A stretch of DNA of 64,000 nucleotides from JACKOB01 sp024234575 (GTDB lineage Bacteria; Pseudomonadota; Gammaproteobacteria; Pseudomonadales; Oleiphilaceae): assembly GCA_051208035.1 (NCBI GenBank), contig JBPJFZ010000008.1, forward strand, positions 62,001 to 126,000, in the 5' to 3' direction. A program made the position numbers and the translations under genes. Positions 61,440-64,000 of the stretch are shown here, piece after piece. Below the pieces are notes generated by a model. It was given only the letters and a program-made list of their open reading frames with translations, searched no databases and was not told the DNA's origin. Within the stretch, counting starts at the first letter, position 1, and each line of letters begins with the position of its first letter.

Positions 61440-63482
61440 TTAAAATGCTTGCGCCAGTGAGATGAAAAAGTTTCGCCCTGGCGACGGGTAACCATTAAAT
61501 GCTTCGAATGCTTCATCGGTCAGGTTATTCGCTTCCAGTGTCACGGTGGTGCCTGCGTAATAATCCAGATGCCATTGCAAGGTGGCATTTAAGAGATCTT
61601 TGTCGGGTATCGCTCGGGCTTCAGCGCTGTCGTAGTAGCCGCCACTTTCGTGAGCGTATTCAAACTCTAAGGTGTAATTTTGGTAGTTGCTGATGGCCGA
61701 GAGGCTGTAGGCTTGCTGGTAATGACCGGCTAATTGTTTGCCATGCTGATCCGGGTTGTCGGAGGTGTTTTCTGTGTCCTGAAGTGTGGCTTTGCCGTCC
61801 AGCGTCAACCAGTCATTGATGGCGTAGACAAAATCAAACTCTGCGCCATAAATTAATGCTTTGCTAATGTTTTCGAAGCGGCCTACTCCGCGAGAGTCAT
61901 AGGTGGCCACAATGGCATCGTCCAGCCAACGGTAAAATAAAGCACTGTTCAACACCCAGTCAGCACGTGTTACCGCGACGCCAGCATCGAGATTAATGGC
62001 TTTTTCTTCAACTAATTCGGGGTTACCGATAAATAATCCCCGGTCGCCAAATTTTTCAGACAATCTCGGAACGCGAATGCCCTTAGATAAGTTACTTTTA
62101 AAAGTTAACTCCGGGTTCATATCCCAGCGAAAGCCGCTGTGCCATGACAAATAGGTTTCACGGTCATCGACATTGGGCTTCGACTCGGTAGAGGGGAGTT
62201 CACCTTCGTCATGGATATGTTGCAGGCGGATACCTACTTGCAACAGCGACTCGTTACTCCACAAAGTTACATCATCCTGAAGCCCCAAAAGCGCAGATTG
62301 CCGCTGGAAATTCTGCGTCTCGATCGTGCCCAGCAGTTGTTGATTACGGTAATCATCCTGCTTTAGTTCAAGTGATGCCGCGAGGAGGTGTTCGCCGACC
62401 AGTTGATTGCCGTTCAAAGACGCACCTACGGCGTCGGTGTTGGCCTTCTCATTCTGTTTGCCAATACCAATGCGCCCTTGTTCATCATAAAAGTGCTCTT
62501 CACTTTGCGCGTAAAAAACGGATGTGGCGTAGCTGCCCTCTCGCCAGTGTTGGTCTGCGAACTGAAGTTGAATTTGCGTGAGCACCGTGTCGAGTTTACT
62601 GGTTGTGTCGGCAGAGTTAAAAACATCAGGAATTTGTTGGTCTTTGCTGTGATGCTGAGCGCGTAATTGCAGGCTTTGATCATTATCGAGACTGTAATCA
62701 AAAGAAAGCAGGGCATTTGCCATTTCGGTGGCATTGTTATGGCGTTTTTCTACGCTGTCATCATTGGGGTTGAATTCGGTCTGGTTGTCGTTGGTAAACT
62801 CGAAGTCATTGTCGCTGGCCTGGTAGCCCACAGAACCTGCAACCCTGAGTTTTCCAAATTGCTGGCTAAGTGCTGCATCGGTTTTCTTGCTATTGAAAGA
62901 CCCACCACCTACTACAATTTCGCCACTTGTCTGCTCATTCACACTGCCAGAAGCTGATGGCGTTTTACGGGTTTTAATGTTGATGGCACCGCCAATGTTG
63001 GAGCTGCCCAATTGTATAGGGGCGGCGCCCCGATAGATTTCGACCGACTCAACCTGTCCCAGTGAAATACGGCTAAGATCTACGGTACCACTGACGACAT
63101 TGTTTAACAGTACGCCATCCAAAAACACATTCACTTGCTGGGAAGATGAGCCGCGTAACGAAACTGTAGAAAAAGAGCCCAGACCGCCGGTCTCTCTCAC
63201 CTGAATTCCCGGTTCGCTCTTGAGGATGTCGGCTACAGTTGAAAGTGTACCGGCGAATTCTTCACGTTTAATCACCGAGACGAATCCCGGCTGCGTGGCC
63301 AGGTCTACTTCATTGGCGGCAACTAATTCCCCATAGACGGTCATGTCAGGCAAAGCAGTAATGTGTTCATCGGCCCAAGACAAGGTCGCACCGAACCCTG
63401 CGCAAAGGCCCAGCAATAGTTGCCGTACCCGATGGTGGAATACCTGAGGTTGGGATAAACCGCACTTTACAACGTTTTTCAA
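61440..63482 (-). CDS. btuB: TonB-dependent outer-membrane vitamin B12 receptor
   Basis: About 680 residues. The plug domain (PGFVSVIKREEFAGTLSTVADILKSEPGIQVRETGGLGSFSTVSLRGSSSQQVNVFLDGVLLN, IEIYRGAAPIQLGSSNIGGAINI) is followed by a 22-strand-type barrel ending in the aromatic FFISLAQAF. A TonB-box-like DMTVYGE follows the signal peptide (LLLGLCAGFGATLSWA). The start is unsure: TTG 63482 with GGGA upstream gives a sensible signal peptide; ATG 63593 or TTG 63620 would add an odd hydrophobic lead. First gene after the cobalamin riboswitch. Confidence 0.9.
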   Translation of the reverse strand: MKNVVKCGLSQPQVFHHRVRQLLLGLCAGFGATLSWADEHITALPDMTVYGELVAANEVDLATQPGFVSVIKREEFAGTLSTVADILKSEPGIQVRETGGLGSFSTVSLRGSSSQQVNVFLDGVLLNNVVSGTVDLSRISLGQVESVEIYRGAAPIQLGSSNIGGAINIKTRKTPSASGSVNEQTSGEIVVGGGSFNSKKTDAALSQQFGKLRVAGSVGYQASDNDFEFTNDNQTEFNPNDDSVEKRHNNATEMANALLSFDYSLDNDQSLQLRAQHHSKDQQIPDVFNSADTTSKLDTVLTQIQLQFADQHWREGSYATSVFYAQSEEHFYDEQGRIGIGKQNEKANTDAVGASLNGNQLVGEHLLAASLELKQDDYRNQQLLGTIETQNFQRQSALLGLQDDVTLWSNESLLQVGIRLQHIHDEGELPSTESKPNVDDRETYLSWHSGFRWDMNPELTFKSNLSKGIRVPRLSEKFGDRGLFIGNPELVEEKAINLDAGVAVTRADWVLNSALFYRWLDDAIVATYDSRGVGRFENISKALIYGAEFDFVYAINDWLTLDGKATLQDTENTSDNPDQHGKQLAGHYQQAYSLSAISNYQNYTLEFEYAHESGGYYDSAEARAIPDKDLLNATLQWHLDYYAGTTVTLEANNLTDEAFEAFNGYPSPGRNFFISLAQAF

Positions 63483-63649
63483 GAGACAGTCCCGCCAATG
63501 GCATAGTAGAAGCCTGACGGATTGCAGACGAAAAAGGGGGAAACCAAGGAAGGGGCAGGTGTAAATTGTAAATATCAGCCATTTTCCCTGCATCGCCCAC
63601 CGCAATGCAATCACGATCAAACTTCATAAAAGAAGTTAATCTGGGGGAG

Positions 63650-63872
63650 TTAGGCCGGTCTCCGGACTGATAAGCCGATGCTTGCCACCAAATAAATGCG
63701 GGTACATCTACAATCAGCGCCTTCCCATCGGGACAACTCCAGACTGTTGTTCAGGTCTGTAGCGAGTTGTCTCAAGCTGTTTCTTCGACAGTGGCTTGTG
63801 CTGAAAGTTTGTTAGCTTAATTACCGTTGCGGGGGCAGTGCTGGACTAGGCCTAAAGGCCGCACCAGTTTCA
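63650..63872 (-). ncRNA. Cobalamin (AdoCbl) riboswitch
   Basis: On the minus strand the leader contains ACTGCCCCCGCAACGGTAA, GCCACTGT, GGGAAGGCGC and the B12 box AGTCCGGAGACCGGCC, in the order of the classical riboswitch. A GCGGCCTTTAGGCC hairpin lies at the 5' end. About 165 nt separate the B12 box from the likely btuB start, room for an expression platform. B12 would repress the whole downstream operon. Confidence 0.95.
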
Positions 63873-63886
63873 CGTTTCGTTCACTT

Positions 63887-64000
63887 ATGGTTGGTAACCC
63901 TGCCTCAAAAAATGTTACTGAGCAGAAAAAAGTGAACACCCAACACCCTAAATTAGTTGGCCGCAAGGGTATAGAGGTTGAGGTTTTGTGTCAATTGAAG
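63887..64000 (+). CDS. Possible start of a rightward gene (cut by window edge), unknown
   Basis: From ATG 63887 a frame stays open for 38 codons to the edge (MVGNPASKNVTEQKKVNTQH..., hydrophilic, ending KGIEVEVLCQLK). No ribosome site is evident and no family is recognised. It overlaps the zone where the riboswitch operon's promoter should lie, so it may be chance. Confidence 0.25.
   Translation, partial: MVGNPASKNVTEQKKVNTQHPKLVGRKGIEVEVLCQLK
63968..63994 (-). promoter_or_regulatory. Possible promoter of the B12 operon
   Basis: On the minus strand a perfect TTGACA (plus 63989-63994) is followed 15 bp later by TATACC (63968-63973), which would start the transcript ~80 nt before the riboswitch. 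The spacer is short, so confidence is low. Confidence 0.3.

Noticed and set aside
63367..63627. An 86-codon minus-strand frame beginning right after the riboswitch as a protein gene
   Set aside because: It overlaps the signal-peptide part of btuB in another frame, has no ribosome site, and its sequence looks like an out-of-frame translation. Kept only as a question about the leader.
1..64000. tRNA, rRNA, CRISPR arrays, prophage or integron structures
   Set aside because: Intergenic gaps were read for T-loop-like motifs, regularly spaced repeats and att-like duplications; none was found.

Overview
The window is chromosomal DNA from a gammaproteobacterium. The gene order proA-nadD-rsfS-rlmH-mrdA-rodA-mltB-rlpA-dacA-dat-ybeD-lipB-lipA, the two-subunit pyruvate carboxylase, the NtrC/sigma54-type nitrite/nitrate operon and the B12 salvage operon all fit a free-living, probably marine member of the Pseudomonadales/Cellvibrionales area. 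That placement is inferred from gene content and order and was not tested by a search. No rRNA, tRNA or CRISPR array was recognised. The only mobile DNA seen is one 178-bp miniature inverted-repeat element.

Layout. 1-8.5 kb: the 5' end of ilvD, then signalling and envelope genes. These are an adenylate cyclase-FHA protein facing a cyclic-nucleotide-binding-like HDOD protein, a K+ channel, a thioesterase with a LON-domain protein, and a translationally coupled trio of two degenerate GGDEF membrane proteins and a DedA-PAP2 fusion. 8.7-21.4 kb: the conserved NAD/ribosome/cell-elongation/lipoate block. 21.5-32.8 kb: an ABC1 kinase, a GIY-YIG-like protein with a basic tail, an SDR, a GCS2-type ligase with an AstE-like hydrolase and YqaA, an ECF sigma factor with an MscS channel, an OmpA lipoprotein, and MgtE. 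33.1-36.5 kb: two paralogous RTX-repeat proteins (one Sec-exported, one lipoprotein) followed by an ECF sigma and RskA-type anti-sigma pair. This is the best candidate for an undescribed module.

36.5-42.7 kb: the assimilatory nirB-nirD-nasA operon, with a sigma54-like promoter and an NtrC-like site upstream. 42.7-49.4 kb: a YgjP-like metallopeptidase, pycA-pycB, an acyltransferase, a TfoX C-domain protein and an OFA-family transporter. 49.8-54.4 kb: MarC, an unknown lipoprotein, a GNAT, a UDG-family protein, CheV, and a small gene whose 5' end is split by the miniature element. Removing the element with one TTAA copy restores the reading frame. 54.4-63.9 kb: a nine-gene minus-strand B12 uptake and salvage operon (btuB, propeller lipoprotein, btuD, btuC, cobT, cobS, cobU, cobC, btuF) behind a cobalamin riboswitch.

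How the parts fit together. The peptidoglycan block groups the elongation synthase (PBP2), flippase/polymerase (RodA), two lytic enzymes, a carboxypeptidase and a D-amino-acid transaminase. The B12 operon covers outer-membrane capture (BtuB and a propeller lipoprotein that may act like Bacteroides BtuG), transport (BtuFCD) and nucleotide-loop assembly (CobTSUC), which is a salvage set. Several small signalling modules (cyclase/HDOD, degenerate GGDEF, two ECF sigmas, CheV) suggest an organism that follows envelope and ionic conditions closely.
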